Below, one piece after another: positions 28,424 to 36,919 of a DNA stretch of 64,000 bases (positions within the stretch are counted from its first letter, which is position 1; each line of letters starts with the position of its first letter). The notes under the pieces were generated by a model. The model made no database searches, was not told the origin of the DNA, and saw only the letters and a program-made list of their open reading frames with translations. The translations under genes were made by a program, and so were the position numbers. The DNA comes from KBS-83 sp051025295. Lineage in GTDB: Bacteria; Acidobacteriota; Terriglobia; Terriglobales; Acidobacteriaceae. The stretch is taken from NCBI GenBank assembly GCA_051025295.1, contig JBMGJV010000020.1; one strand, given 5' to 3'.

Positions 28424-29908
28424 TTACATTCCCGACCGCATCGCGCTGGCGCCGCCCATCGGATCCATCGCCTCGAGCGACATCCCCTCGTGCATGCCGT
28501 ACTCCTTCAGCTTGCGGTAGAGCGTCGTCTTGCCGATGCCCAGCAGCCGAGCCGCTAGCAGCTTGTCCCCCTTCAACTGCTTGATCGTGTTCAGAATGGC
28601 CTGCTTCTCGAGCTCGGCCAGCGGCGTCACCGGCGGTGGCGTGCTGTTCGTCTGCAGCACCGCGTCGACCGAACGCTGCGTCTGTGCCGAGGCATGACGT
28701 CGCAGCTGCAGCTCGTGATTTTGTAGCTGCGTCGGCAGGTCCGCCATGTGGATTACCGGGCCCGACGCCATCGTGCACGCCCGCTCGATCGCCATCTCCA
28801 GCTCGCGCACATTGTTCGGCCAGTCGTAGTCCATCAGGCTGCGCAGCGCGTCGTCGCTCATCTCGTAGCTCTGACCACTCTCGCGCGACATCCGCTCCAG
28901 GAAGTGCGTCGCCAGCAGCGGAATATCGCTCCGCCGTTCACGCAGCGGCGGAATGCGCAGCGTCACCACGTTCAGCCGGTAATACAGATCTTTGCGGAAG
29001 GTCCCCTTCGTCACCGCCGCCGCCAGGTCCACACTGCTCGCTGCCAGGATGCGCGCATGCAGCGGAATCCGGTGCGTCGCCCCCGCCGGCCGAATCTCCT
29101 TCTCCTGCAGCACCCGCAGCAACTTGCCCTGCAGCTCCGGCGTCAACTGGCCGATCTCGTCCAGAAACACCGTGCCCCGCTCCGCCGACGCCAGCACGCC
29201 CGGCACATTGCGCAGCGCCCCCGGAAACGCGCCCTTCACGTAGCCGAACAGCTCATGCTCGATCAGCTCCGGCGCAAACGCCCCGCAATCCACCGTCAGG
29301 AACGGCTGCGACGCGTGCTCGCTCTGCCCATGCAGTGTGCGCGCCACCATCTCCTTGCCCGTGCCGCTCTCGCCGACGATCAGCGCCGGGTGGTGGCTCT
29401 GCGCCACCTTCGACATAATCCGGTACAGCTTGTCCATCTCGTCGCTGCGTCCCACCAGGTTGCCCGCGCCGCCAGAGCTGCGCAGCCGGTCCCGCAGTGA
29501 TCGGCTCGCCCCCGTCGCCTGCCGCTGGTGCGCCGCCCGCTCCAGCATCGACCCCAGCTCCTCCATCAGGAACGGCTTCGTCAGGTAATCGGTCGCGCCC
29601 GTCCGCATCGCTTCCACGGCCGACCCGATCGTCGCCGATGCCGTCATTACGATCACCGCCGTATCCGGCCGCAGCGTCTTCACCTCTTCCAGGAGCTGCA
29701 GACCCTCCCGCCGGCTCGCCTTCAGCTCCAGCAGCAGCAGGTCCACCGGGTGGCTCCGCAGCAGCTGCTGGGCATCGCCGGCCACGGACAAACCCTCCGC
29801 CGTAAACCCGCGACGCGTGGCAATCTCCACGCAGGCCGACCGCGTGGCATCGTCTTCCTCGATCACCAGCACGTGCAGTCGGCTCAGATTGGCTTCGAAC
29901 TCAGACAT
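28424..29908 (-). CDS. NtrC-family AAA+ regulator with altered phospho-site and GAFPGA loop
   Basis: The 494-residue protein has a receiver domain (residues 11-125), a sigma-54-type AAA+ domain (about 150-385; Walker A GESGTGKE at 179-186, Walker B TVFLDEIGQL) and a Fis-type helix-turn-helix (LLAARLLGIGKTTLYRKLKEYG). Three things are unusual. Glu61 stands where the phosphorylated Asp should be (DLLLLELKAS). The acidic pocket (EEDD 17-20), Thr89 and Lys111 are kept. The sigma-54 contact loop GAFTGA reads GAFPGA (226-231). It may be constitutively active or use a different contact. ATG at 29908 is preferred over an upstream extension without similarity. Confidence 0.85.
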   Translation of the reverse strand: MSEFEANLSRLHVLVIEEDDATRSACVEIATRRGFTAEGLSVAGDAQQLLRSHPVDLLLLELKASRREGLQLLEEVKTLRPDTAVIVMTASATIGSAVEAMRTGATDYLTKPFLMEELGSMLERAAHQRQATGASRSLRDRLRSSGGAGNLVGRSDEMDKLYRIMSKVAQSHHPALIVGESGTGKEMVARTLHGQSEHASQPFLTVDCGAFAPELIEHELFGYVKGAFPGALRNVPGVLASAERGTVFLDEIGQLTPELQGKLLRVLQEKEIRPAGATHRIPLHARILAASSVDLAAAVTKGTFRKDLYYRLNVVTLRIPPLRERRSDIPLLATHFLERMSRESGQSYEMSDDALRSLMDYDWPNNVRELEMAIERACTMASGPVIHMADLPTQLQNHELQLRRHASAQTQRSVDAVLQTNSTPPPVTPLAELEKQAILNTIKQLKGDKLLAARLLGIGKTTLYRKLKEYGMHEGMSLEAMDPMGGASAMRSGM

Positions 29909-30232
29909 GGATTCCAAGGCGCACCTCAAAAGGGGAGTCAAAACTACCGGTGTTTCCGGTTTCGTGTATTTCCTACACGACCACCGTGCAATCTCTACAG
30001 ACCGGAGCATACCCAGATTTCATTCCGGGAAAACTGCTGAAAATGGGCCCGTACATCACCGGAGTAATGCCTCCACCCCCTTACCCTGTGCCACCAAAGC
30101 AGGACGTGCTACCTGGAATCAGCAACTTAGCCGGTGGAAAACTCCGCGCGCCTCCCGCCCCCGCTCTCCAGAAACACCGGTTCGGGACGTTCGTTGCTTC
30201 GGAACGTATCCGCTTCTGCTTCAATCAGGGCC
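29909..30232. other. Divergent intergenic region, NtrC-type regulator/acyltransferase
   Basis: The 324 bp must hold both promoters. They contain one clear inverted repeat (29962-29980) near the regulator. No gene and no sigma-54 (GG-N10-GC) promoter stood out by eye. Confidence 0.5.
29962..29980. promoter_or_regulatory. Inverted repeat TCGTGTA-N5-TACACGA, candidate operator
   Basis: A perfect 7-bp inverted repeat with 5-bp spacing lies 54-72 bp upstream of the NtrC-type start. It could be an autoregulatory site. Confidence 0.5.
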
Positions 30233-31444
30233 ATGACGCAGCCCGTCCCTGGCCAACTTCCCGCAGCCGCACCGCGCTTCGAAACGGTCGATCTGCTCCG
30301 CGGACTGGCCATCCTGGCCGTCGTCCTGCTGCACTGCCGTATCCGCTTCGGCGGCGACGGTGTCCACGTCGGCACGGCACTGCCCAGGGTCTGGCGGGCT
30401 CTGCTGCTCCAGAACGGCGGCAATGGCGTCACGGTCTTCTTCGCCATCTCTGGCTTTCTCATCACGCTCACGAGCCTGCGCCGCTTTGGCGGACTCGCCC
30501 ACATCCGCGCTGCGTCCTTCTACCGCATCCGCTTCGCTCGGATCGCACCTTTACTGGTGCTCGTGCTAACCGTTCTCGCGCTGCTGCATTGGGGCAGCCT
30601 GCACTCGGACCGCTACACAGCCTGGCATGTCAGCCCAGCCGTCGGCCTCCCCCGGGCCTTGTTCTCGGCCCTCACCTTTCACCTGAACTGGCTCGAGGCC
30701 AAGACCGGCTACCTGCCCGCGAACTGGGACGCGCTCTGGTCCCTCAGCGTGGAGGAGATGTTCTACCTGTTCTTCCCGCTCGTCTGCATCGCTCTGCTCG
30801 GCCAGCGTTCACCCGTGCGGCGGGCAGGTTGGCCGCTCCTGTTTCTGCTCGCCGCTGTACTGCTCGTGCTCGGCCCCTGGGCGCGTTCGGTGTGGATCAC
30901 GAGCGACATCGGCCAGGAGAAGAGCTACCTCGGCGGCATGAACGCCATCGCACTCGGCTGCCTCACCGCGCTCCCCTGCGACCGCATGTCGCGCTCCGCC
31001 CGCGTCGCCCGAGGATGGCTCTATGCCACCGAGGCCTTCGGCTGGCTCCTGATCGCCTGGTTCGCCACCTGGCCGACATGGCATTGGCTGCACAGCACCA
31101 ATCGCTTCCTTGGCAGGCACGATCTCGACGACACCCTGCTGCCGCTCGGCGCATGCATGGTCATGCTCGCCACAGTTCTGCGTGGCGCGCGTGGCGGTGG
31201 CCCGCTCACCGCGCCCATCCGGTGGTTTGGCAGACACAGCTATGAGGTCTACCTCACGCACGAGTTCCTGGTGATCGTCGGCGTTGCGGCGTTTCTGCGC
31301 TGGCACGGAACGCGGCCCGGGCTTTGGACACTGGCCATCACCGCCGCCACTGCTCCCCTGGGATGGGTCATCGCTCACTGGTTCTCTGAGCCGATGAACC
31401 GCTGGCTCAGAGGCGCTCGCCCACCCGCCTCAGCGACTTCGTGA
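30233..31444 (+). CDS. Acyltransferase family 3 membrane protein (OafA/YrhL-like)
   Basis: The 403-residue integral membrane protein has about ten helices. It shows family marks: RFETVDLLRGLAILAVVLLHCRIRF with the conserved Arg and His near residue 35, TVFFAISGFLIT, and SLSVEEMFYLFFPL (the E-x-x-F-Y motif). Members transfer acetyl or other acyl groups to cell-surface sugars. The acceptor is unknown and no polysaccharide cluster is adjacent. Its last 15 nt overlap the convergent HxlR gene. Confidence 0.85.
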   Translation: MTQPVPGQLPAAAPRFETVDLLRGLAILAVVLLHCRIRFGGDGVHVGTALPRVWRALLLQNGGNGVTVFFAISGFLITLTSLRRFGGLAHIRAASFYRIRFARIAPLLVLVLTVLALLHWGSLHSDRYTAWHVSPAVGLPRALFSALTFHLNWLEAKTGYLPANWDALWSLSVEEMFYLFFPLVCIALLGQRSPVRRAGWPLLFLLAAVLLVLGPWARSVWITSDIGQEKSYLGGMNAIALGCLTALPCDRMSRSARVARGWLYATEAFGWLLIAWFATWPTWHWLHSTNRFLGRHDLDDTLLPLGACMVMLATVLRGARGGGPLTAPIRWFGRHSYEVYLTHEFLVIVGVAAFLRWHGTRPGLWTLAITAATAPLGWVIAHWFSEPMNRWLRGARPPASATS

Positions 31445-31882
31445 ACGCTGCGCATCGAACTTCGCTCGCGCCTGTTCCACGCGCACGCGCCGCGACAGAG
31501 CCCACTGCGCAAGGTCCATCACCGGGATCAGCACGTCGTGCCCCAGCTCCGTCAATTGGTAATCCACCCGGGGCGGAATACTCGGCGTCACCTTGCGCGA
31601 GATGTACCCATCGCGCTCCAGGCCGCGAAGATTCGTCGTCAGCACCTTCTGCGAGATCGACCCGATACTCCGCTTCAGTTCGGTAAACCGCATGCTGCCC
31701 CGCGCCAGCATCGCGATGATCAGAATCGACCACTTGTCGCCGACCCGTGCCAGGACGTCGCCCACCGACTGACACACATCCGCCGGCAGATCGCTGAAGC
31801 TGCTGTGACAGGCTGCTCTGGGCACCTTCAGGTTGCTCGGTTTCTTCAAGGTGCCCTCTTGTGACAAATACCGCTGACTCAT
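31430..31882 (-). CDS. HxlR-family transcriptional regulator
   Basis: The 150-residue winged-helix regulator has VCQSVGDVLARVGDKWSILIIAML with the family's conserved Cys, RFTELKRSIGSISQKVLTTNLRGLERDGYISRKV as recognition region and wing, and a dimerisation tail. HxlR proteins often sense electrophiles or redox stress through that Cys. It is divergent from the epimerase/reductase gene 61 bp away, which it probably controls. Confidence 0.88.
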   Translation of the reverse strand: MSQRYLSQEGTLKKPSNLKVPRAACHSSFSDLPADVCQSVGDVLARVGDKWSILIIAMLARGSMRFTELKRSIGSISQKVLTTNLRGLERDGYISRKVTPSIPPRVDYQLTELGHDVLIPVMDLAQWALSRRVRVEQARAKFDAQRSRSR

Positions 31883-31943
31883 AGTATCCCGGTATCCCTT
31901 GGAAACCGTCCATCTCCTCTCGGGATCAGCGGATCAGGCACTC

Positions 31944-33056
31944 ATGAACAATGAACATCGAAGCACAACCGTCCTCGTGACGGGCGGCTCTGGCTATCTC
32001 GCCGGTTGGCTGATCGTCGGCCTCCTCCGTCAGGGCTACAGCGTTCGCGTCACCCTGCGCAATCTAGCCCGTGAGCGCGAAGTCAGAGCCGCCATCGCAA
32101 CACAGGTCGTTACGAATCAGAACATCACTCACCAGAGCAGCCCGCACCAGATCAGCCCCGATCAGATCAGCCCCGATCAGATCAGCATCGACGACCGCCT
32201 CACCTTCGTCGCTGCCGACCTGATGAGCGACGCCGGCTGGAGCGACGCCATGGCCGGCTGCACCTATGCACTTCACGCCGCCTCGCCCATGGGCCAGGGA
32301 GAGCCGCGCGGTACGGATCTCGTCGGTCCTGCGCGCGAAGGCACGTTGCGCGTTCTCGCCGCTGCCGCCGCAAGCGGCGTTCGCCGCGTCGTCGCCACCT
32401 CTTCGCTGATCGCGGCCCAGGGCCCCACGGTCGCTCAGGAGCAACAGCCCATCACCGACGAGACGACATGGACGGACACGCAGCAAAAAGGTCTCAGTGA
32501 GTACGGTCGCTCGAAAACTCTTGCCGAGCAGGCAGCCTGGGCCTTCATCGACAACGACTCGTCCGGCCTCACGCTCGCGACCATCCTGCCCGGCATGATC
32601 CTCGGCCCGGTCATGACGGAAAAGGTGTCAGGCTCCGTCGAAGTCGTCTCGCGCCTGCTCACCGGAAAGGTCCCGGCGATCCCCCGCCTCGGCTTCAGCA
32701 TCACCGACGTCAGAGACCTTGTCGACCTGCAACTGAAAGCCATGACCCATCCCGATGCCGCCAACCAGCGGCTCATCGGCGTCGGTGATTTCCTCTGGTT
32801 CTCTGAGATCGCCGATATCTTGCGGCGTCAATTCCCGTCCCACGCCGCCAAGATCCCCAAGCGTCGCCTCCCGACCCTGGTAGTTCGCCTCGCAGGGCTT
32901 TTTCAGGAAGAGGCGCGCTTCATGGCGCCGCTACTCAACAAGCGCCGTGAATTCGTAACAGCCAAAGCGGCGGATCTGCTCGACTGGCGACCGCGCCCTT
33001 CAAAAGACGCAGTGATCGATTGCGGCGAGGGCCTCCTCGCGCAGAAACTCGTGTGA
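31944..33056 (+). CDS. NAD(P)-dependent epimerase/reductase (extended SDR) with repeat insertion
   Basis: The 370-residue extended SDR is like dihydroflavonol-4-reductase relatives. Seen: VLVTGGSGYLAGWLIVGLLRQG (cofactor loop), LHAASPMGQG, VVATSSLIAAQG and YGRSKTLAEQAAW (YxxxK). Between beta-2 and beta-3, where relatives have a short loop, about 30 extra residues are found, including three near copies of QISPD encoded by tandem 15-bp repeats. ATG at 31944 is set by the start of the Rossmann fold. The substrate is unknown. HxlR is divergent. Confidence 0.82.
   Translation: MNNEHRSTTVLVTGGSGYLAGWLIVGLLRQGYSVRVTLRNLAREREVRAAIATQVVTNQNITHQSSPHQISPDQISPDQISIDDRLTFVAADLMSDAGWSDAMAGCTYALHAASPMGQGEPRGTDLVGPAREGTLRVLAAAAASGVRRVVATSSLIAAQGPTVAQEQQPITDETTWTDTQQKGLSEYGRSKTLAEQAAWAFIDNDSSGLTLATILPGMILGPVMTEKVSGSVEVVSRLLTGKVPAIPRLGFSITDVRDLVDLQLKAMTHPDAANQRLIGVGDFLWFSEIADILRRQFPSHAAKIPKRRLPTLVVRLAGLFQEEARFMAPLLNKRREFVTAKAADLLDWRPRPSKDAVIDCGEGLLAQKLV
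32148..32192 (+). repeat. In-frame 15-bp tandem repeat, three units
   Basis: The unit CAGATCAGCCCCGAT occurs twice exactly (32148-32162, 32163-32177) and once degenerate (32178-32192). It encodes QISPD repeats in a surface loop of the reductase. Confidence 0.85.
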
Positions 33057-33140
33057 CGCCCCGCAAGGCGCGGGCGGTCGCAAAGCGCTCGCCAGTCATG
33101 GGTCGTCCCATCGCCATGATGTCGACCCACCGTGCACCAC

Positions 33141-33536
33141 TCACCCGCCGGCACGTGTCCGGCTCCCACCACGCGTCTTCCGCTTCCTTCTGCTCTCGAT
33201 CTGGATCGTGTGCGCTGTCGCAATCGCCGCCAACAATCCCGGATAGCGAGCGTCCACTTCCGCGAAACGCGAGGTGTTGCGCATCTCCACCCCGTGCCGC
33301 TCGCCGCGGATCAGTCCAGCCTCGCGAAGCACCCGCATGTGCAGCGACAACGTGGACTTCGGGATCGGCTTCTCGAGCACGCTGACCAGCTTCGTGCAGT
33401 TGCTCGGACCATCCTGGTGCACCACCTCCGCAAACAGCGCCACACGCACCGGATCAGTCAGCGCATGCAGGATCGCCTCAAGCGGCACATCTTCGATCGC
33501 TGGATGGACAAGAGGCTTCATCGGATCGGCTTCCAT
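33141..33536 (-). CDS. ArsR-type winged-helix regulator
   Basis: The 131-residue protein has an ArsR/HTH_20 fold: LEAILHALTDPVRVALFAEVV, then IPKSTLSLHMRVLREAGLIRGERHGVEMRNT as recognition helix and wing. No metal-site cysteine motif (ELCVCDL type) is present, so it probably senses an organic ligand or another signal. The C-terminus is basic. The divergent SDR gene 115 bp away is the likely target. A second Met five codons in is possible as start. Confidence 0.85.
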   Translation of the reverse strand: MEADPMKPLVHPAIEDVPLEAILHALTDPVRVALFAEVVHQDGPSNCTKLVSVLEKPIPKSTLSLHMRVLREAGLIRGERHGVEMRNTSRFAEVDARYPGLLAAIATAHTIQIESRRKRKTRGGSRTRAGG

Positions 33537-33550
33537 ACTAGCGCGTGGTT

Positions 33551-33567
33551 TTATTGTACATAAGTAC
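33551..33567. promoter_or_regulatory. Candidate ArsR operator overlapping a -10 element
   Basis: GTAC-ATAA-GTAC (33556-33567) is a short inverted repeat. Read on the minus strand it overlaps TACAAT, a likely -10 placed 14 nt before the ArsR gene. Binding there would block its transcription. Confidence 0.4.
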
Positions 33568-33651
33568 TGAACTAATGCATCAGATCAGAGTCGGCGCCCG
33601 CACGCTGGTTCACGGGTCGCGGCTGCTGCCGACAACTCGAAAGGAGCAATC

Positions 33652-34386
33652 ATGGGAAAGCTCGATGGCAAGACTGCAGTCATCACCGGCGGAACAAGCG
33701 GCCTGGCGCTCGCCAGTGCCAAACTATTCGTGGAAGAAGGTGCCTACGTCTTCATCACGGGACGTCGCCAGGAAAAGGTCGATGAAGCCGTTACATTCAT
33801 CGGCCGCAACGTCACCGGCGTCCAGGGCGACGCCGCCAACCTCGACGACCTTGATCGCCTGTTCGCTACCGTGAAGCGCGAGAAGGGCAGCATCGATGTG
33901 CTGTTCGCCAGCGCCGGCTCGGGCGAGTCCGCCAAATTGGGCGACGTCACAGAGAAGCACTTCGACACCGTCTTCAACCTCAACACGCGCGGCACGCTCT
34001 TCACCGTGCAGAAGGCCCTGCCGCTCTTCAACGACGGTGGCTCCATCTTCATGACCGGCTCCGTCGCCTCCGTCAAAGGCTTTCCGTCCTTCGGCGTGTA
34101 TTCCGCAAGCAAGGCAGCGCTTCGCTCCTTCGCCCGCACCTGGCTCAACGAATTGAAGGACCGCCACATCCGCGTCAACGTACTCAGCCCGGGCCAGGTC
34201 GCCACCCCCATCCAGGACCAGCTCTTCGACGAGGCCACCATTCGTCAGTTCGAAGCCATGATCCCGCGCGGCAAGATGGGCCGCCCCGAAGAGATCGCAA
34301 CTGTCGCCCTCTTCCTCGCCTCCGACGACTCCAGCTACGTCAATGGAGTCGAGTTATCCGTCGACGGTGGCACCACCGCCATCTAA
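33652..34386 (+). CDS. Short-chain dehydrogenase/reductase
   Basis: The 244-residue classical SDR shows TGGTSGLALA at the cofactor site (the last Gly of TGxxxGxG is replaced by Ala), FITGRRQEKVDEA with the Arg pair favouring NADP, LFASAGSGE in the NNAG position (ASAG, a common variant), the serine in MTGSVAS, YSASK (YxxxK) and SPGQVATPI. AAAGGAG lies 6 nt before the ATG. It is divergent from the ArsR gene, which probably represses it. The substrate is unknown. Confidence 0.87.
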   Translation: MGKLDGKTAVITGGTSGLALASAKLFVEEGAYVFITGRRQEKVDEAVTFIGRNVTGVQGDAANLDDLDRLFATVKREKGSIDVLFASAGSGESAKLGDVTEKHFDTVFNLNTRGTLFTVQKALPLFNDGGSIFMTGSVASVKGFPSFGVYSASKAALRSFARTWLNELKDRHIRVNVLSPGQVATPIQDQLFDEATIRQFEAMIPRGKMGRPEEIATVALFLASDDSSYVNGVELSVDGGTTAI

Positions 34387-34562
34387 CTCCCTGCAACTAA
34401 CTCCCCGCAATTTAGTTCCGCGCCGTTAGTTCCGACGAGCGAAGGTCGAGTCTTCTCGGTGATTCCCTTCGCTCTCAGCCGGCCTCCCGCGCGCCGCCTT
34501 CAGCCTCAGCCAGCGGCGATCCGGTCCTTCGCGCCACCCGGCACTGATCTGATCGAGCCGCG

Positions 34563-34994
34563 TCAACGCACGACCACGTATGCAAGCAGGACAGCTGCTG
34601 TGGCGAGAGCGACGATGCGCACGCGATGTCTCCTGTCCCAGGTCCGGTGAAGCCGTGCCCAATCAGCACCACCCTCCGCCACGCGACTGTTCAGTGGCAC
34701 CAGGACAACGATCGACGCCACTGACGTAAGTACCCAGATAGCAGTCGCTGCCAGCAGGATCATCCGCCCCGGCGTGTGCCAGTTGAGCCATGTCTCGATA
34801 CCGAGAAGCAGGGTAGAAGCCGGGTACCAGACCGGCATCACTCTTCCGAGAACCAGCGCAAAACGGCTGAGCATGGTCAACTGCGCTTCGGGTTCGAGCC
34901 GCCACGCGGCAGGGTTCACAAGTGCAGAAACAGAAAACTCGACGCCCACCAGGGTAAGAACAACGAACACGGTCGCCATGTTGAACAAGTGCAT
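34563..34994 (-). CDS. DUF1772 (anthrone oxygenase-like) membrane protein
   Basis: The 143-residue four-helix membrane protein has the DUF1772 marks: GVEFSVSALVNPAAWRL near the start and VPLNSRVAEGGADWARLHRTWDRRHRVRIV in the last third (the N-x-x-W-x-x-W/R-H-R pattern). Fungal relatives oxidise anthrones; bacterial ones are uncharacterised. GGAG lies before the ATG. It is divergent from a broken HxlR regulator gene. Confidence 0.8.
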   Translation of the reverse strand: MHLFNMATVFVVLTLVGVEFSVSALVNPAAWRLEPEAQLTMLSRFALVLGRVMPVWYPASTLLLGIETWLNWHTPGRMILLAATAIWVLTSVASIVVLVPLNSRVAEGGADWARLHRTWDRRHRVRIVALATAAVLLAYVVVR

Positions 34995-35058
34995 AAGGAC
35001 TCCATTTGACTCTTTGCTCAAGACGCCTTCGAATGGAGCACTGATACAAAAAGCAGCA

Positions 35059-35074
35059 CTGACAAATTTGTCAG
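35059..35074. promoter_or_regulatory. Perfect 16-bp palindrome, candidate HxlR operator
   Basis: CTGACAAATTTGTCAG is fully palindromic. It sits between the divergent DUF1772 and HxlR genes, 13 bp before the HxlR start. Confidence 0.65.
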
Positions 35075-35086
35075 CCGGAGCAAACG

Positions 35087-35427
35087 ATGGGCGTCTCCAA
35101 GAAAGAGATCTCGCCATGCCCGATTGATGTCACGCTGAGTGTCATCGACGGCAGATGGAAGGGCACCATCCTCTGGCGATTGCTGGATGGGCCGATGGAA
35201 CGAGCGAGCTGCGGAAGAGCATTCCTGAGATCACCGAACGAATGCTTCTCCGTCACCTCCGCGAAATGACCGAGAGTGGCATTCTCGACCGGCACCAGGA
35301 ACAAGGCCTCCCTCTTCGCGTGCGGTACTCGCTCTCCCCGTATGGCATGACGCTGGTGCCCGTCTTGGACGTTCTCTGCACGTGGGGCAGAGAGCACCTC
35401 AAGCGCGAACCCCTGAGCGTGCGCTGA
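35087..35427 (+). pseudogene. HxlR-family regulator, frameshifted
   Basis: The first part reads CPIDVTLSVIDGRWKGTILWRLLDGPM, a textbook HxlR start with the conserved Cys. The second part, in another frame, reads SELRKSIPEITERMLLRHLREMTESGILDR and continues to a normal C-terminus ending at 35427. The frames are out by one between 35198 and 35202, where five bases replace the six expected. Read with one base restored, the protein would be about 113 residues. Either the gene is a recent pseudogene, or this is a sequencing error. The operator palindrome in front is intact. GGAG precedes the ATG. Confidence 0.8.
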
Positions 35428-35510
35428 GAGTTTTCATCTTCGAACCTGAGTCGCGGTCATGCGCTACGTATCGTGAAGCCGGCTGCTGTAGCCTTGCCGA
35501 TAACAGCGCA

Positions 35511-35966
35511 ATGAGGCCATCGAGTCTCCTCCCCTGTTCGCATCCCTATCATGTCAGTCGGGGGCTTTTTAACTTGGCACGCTCTTACACCAAATACCTG
35601 ATGGTCTTCAGCGCTATTGTCATGTTCGCCTTTGGCGTGGCGCTCACCTTTGCACCTGCCGAGTTAATCCACGCCGCGGGTGCTCCGCAGTTGCCGCTCC
35701 TTGTCGCGCTCGCGCAGACGTGCGGTGCTTTGTATCTGGGGTTCGCTGCTCTCAATTGGATGGCCAAGGACAATCTCATCGGCGGCATCTACAGTCGCCC
35801 CGTTGCGCTGGCCAACTTCCTGCAATTCTTCGTTGTTGCGATGGCACTCTTGAACGATGTAGCAAGGCTGCCGCACTCGCCGGGCCCCATCAGTGCCACG
35901 GCCCTCAACGCCAGCCTGGCTCTCTGCTTCGGATTAGTTCTCTTCCGGCACCCAAAGACTGACTGA
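35511..35966 (+). CDS. Small four-helix membrane protein
   Basis: The protein (up to 151 residues) has four hydrophobic helices from SYTKYLMVFSAIVMFAFGVAL to ALNASLALCFGLVLF. I do not recognise a named family. The start is unsure: ATG at 35511 gives 21 unsupported leading residues before TTG at 35574, which fits the first helix better. It follows the broken HxlR gene on the same strand. Confidence 0.55.
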   Translation: MRPSSLLPCSHPYHVSRGLFNLARSYTKYLMVFSAIVMFAFGVALTFAPAELIHAAGAPQLPLLVALAQTCGALYLGFAALNWMAKDNLIGGIYSRPVALANFLQFFVVAMALLNDVARLPHSPGPISATALNASLALCFGLVLFRHPKTD

Positions 35967-36010
35967 CCGCGGCCCGCAGTTCAACAACCAGCCTGCCACA
36001 ACCCACAACT

Positions 36011-36081
36011 CCCCTCCCCTACAATCAACGCACGTCCTCCACGCCTCAGGCCGCGCCCTCCATCCGCAGCGGCCGCGCCGC
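36011..36081 (+). repeat. 71-bp direct repeat, left copy (rph promoter and start remnant)
   Basis: 68 of 71 bases match 36920-36990, which is the -10 region and first 16 codons of rph. In this copy the TACAAT is kept, but the rph start codon is changed to ACG. Confidence 0.9.
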
Positions 36082-36174
36082 AGAGGGTTCTGTCCACCCT
36101 GTGCGGATTTTCGAGGACTGCGGGTGTTGCAGCCCTGAGTGCCCTGAAAGAGAACCCCTCTGTTCTAAGAGAAC

Positions 36175-36768
36175 ATGGAGACGATGATCGGCGACGAAAA
36201 GAATTTAGTTTCTATAGCGGACCTCTCCCCAAGGAAGCAACTTGCTTTTGCTCTGTTGGTTTTCGAGAGAATGCTGCCAACTCTAGTTGCCTTTTCAAAG
36301 GACACAGGCTTCAACGAAGCTTGCTACTTGCAAGCTAAAGATGCCGCATGGGCCACATTGCAGACTGGTTCAGTGAACCTTTCATTGAAAAAGGCATGTC
36401 TCAGGGGCGCACCGGACACCGAGGATTACTCTCACGACCTATCCTCCTACGCTCTAAATGCTGCCCTCGCGATGGATGACATTTTGGAGTTTACCCTCGA
36501 TGGTTGTGCCGACCACATCACAAGCGTCTCAACGCTTGCCGGAGACTCCCTGTACCTCTACCTAAGCAGCTTGCAAGACTCGGTTGTGTCCTCAGCAGAA
36601 GAAGATAGGCGGATTGCTTCACATCCCTTGATGCGACAGGAGCATCGCCAGGAAGAAGCGGACATCAGGTTCCTTGCTGGTCTTCCAGAGCAGCTCAGCA
36701 ACGAGACGATCCTGTCCTTAAGAGCGCGAGCGGATAGTCAGCCGCCCTTGCTTCCTCTCACGTCCTAA
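36175..36768 (+). CDS. DUF416 (YjaG-like) protein
   Basis: The 197-residue protein matches the DUF416 family of Escherichia coli YjaG: RKQLAFALLVFERMLPTLVAFSKDTGF near the start, an AKDAAWATL segment, DLSSYALNAALAMDDILEFTLDG in the middle and an acidic QEEADIRFLAGL near the end. It is soluble and helical, and its function is unknown. GC is near 50% against about 64% in the flanks, and codons such as TTA, AGA and ATA appear. It lies between two 71-bp repeats of the rph start region, so it was probably brought in by an insertion. Confidence 0.8.
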   Translation: METMIGDEKNLVSIADLSPRKQLAFALLVFERMLPTLVAFSKDTGFNEACYLQAKDAAWATLQTGSVNLSLKKACLRGAPDTEDYSHDLSSYALNAALAMDDILEFTLDGCADHITSVSTLAGDSLYLYLSSLQDSVVSSAEEDRRIASHPLMRQEHRQEEADIRFLAGLPEQLSNETILSLRARADSQPPLLPLTS

Positions 36769-36919
36769 TCTTGGGCGTGTCTAACGGCAGCGCGCATTCC
36801 AAGGAAGAGCACATCGCCTGACGCCTTCGGGAGTCTTAGGGAAGTTAGCCTGATGAGGCGCTCCTCATCCCAGTCCTCGCGCTGACATTGGATACACCAG
36901 TGCCGCTGCACCCTGCATC

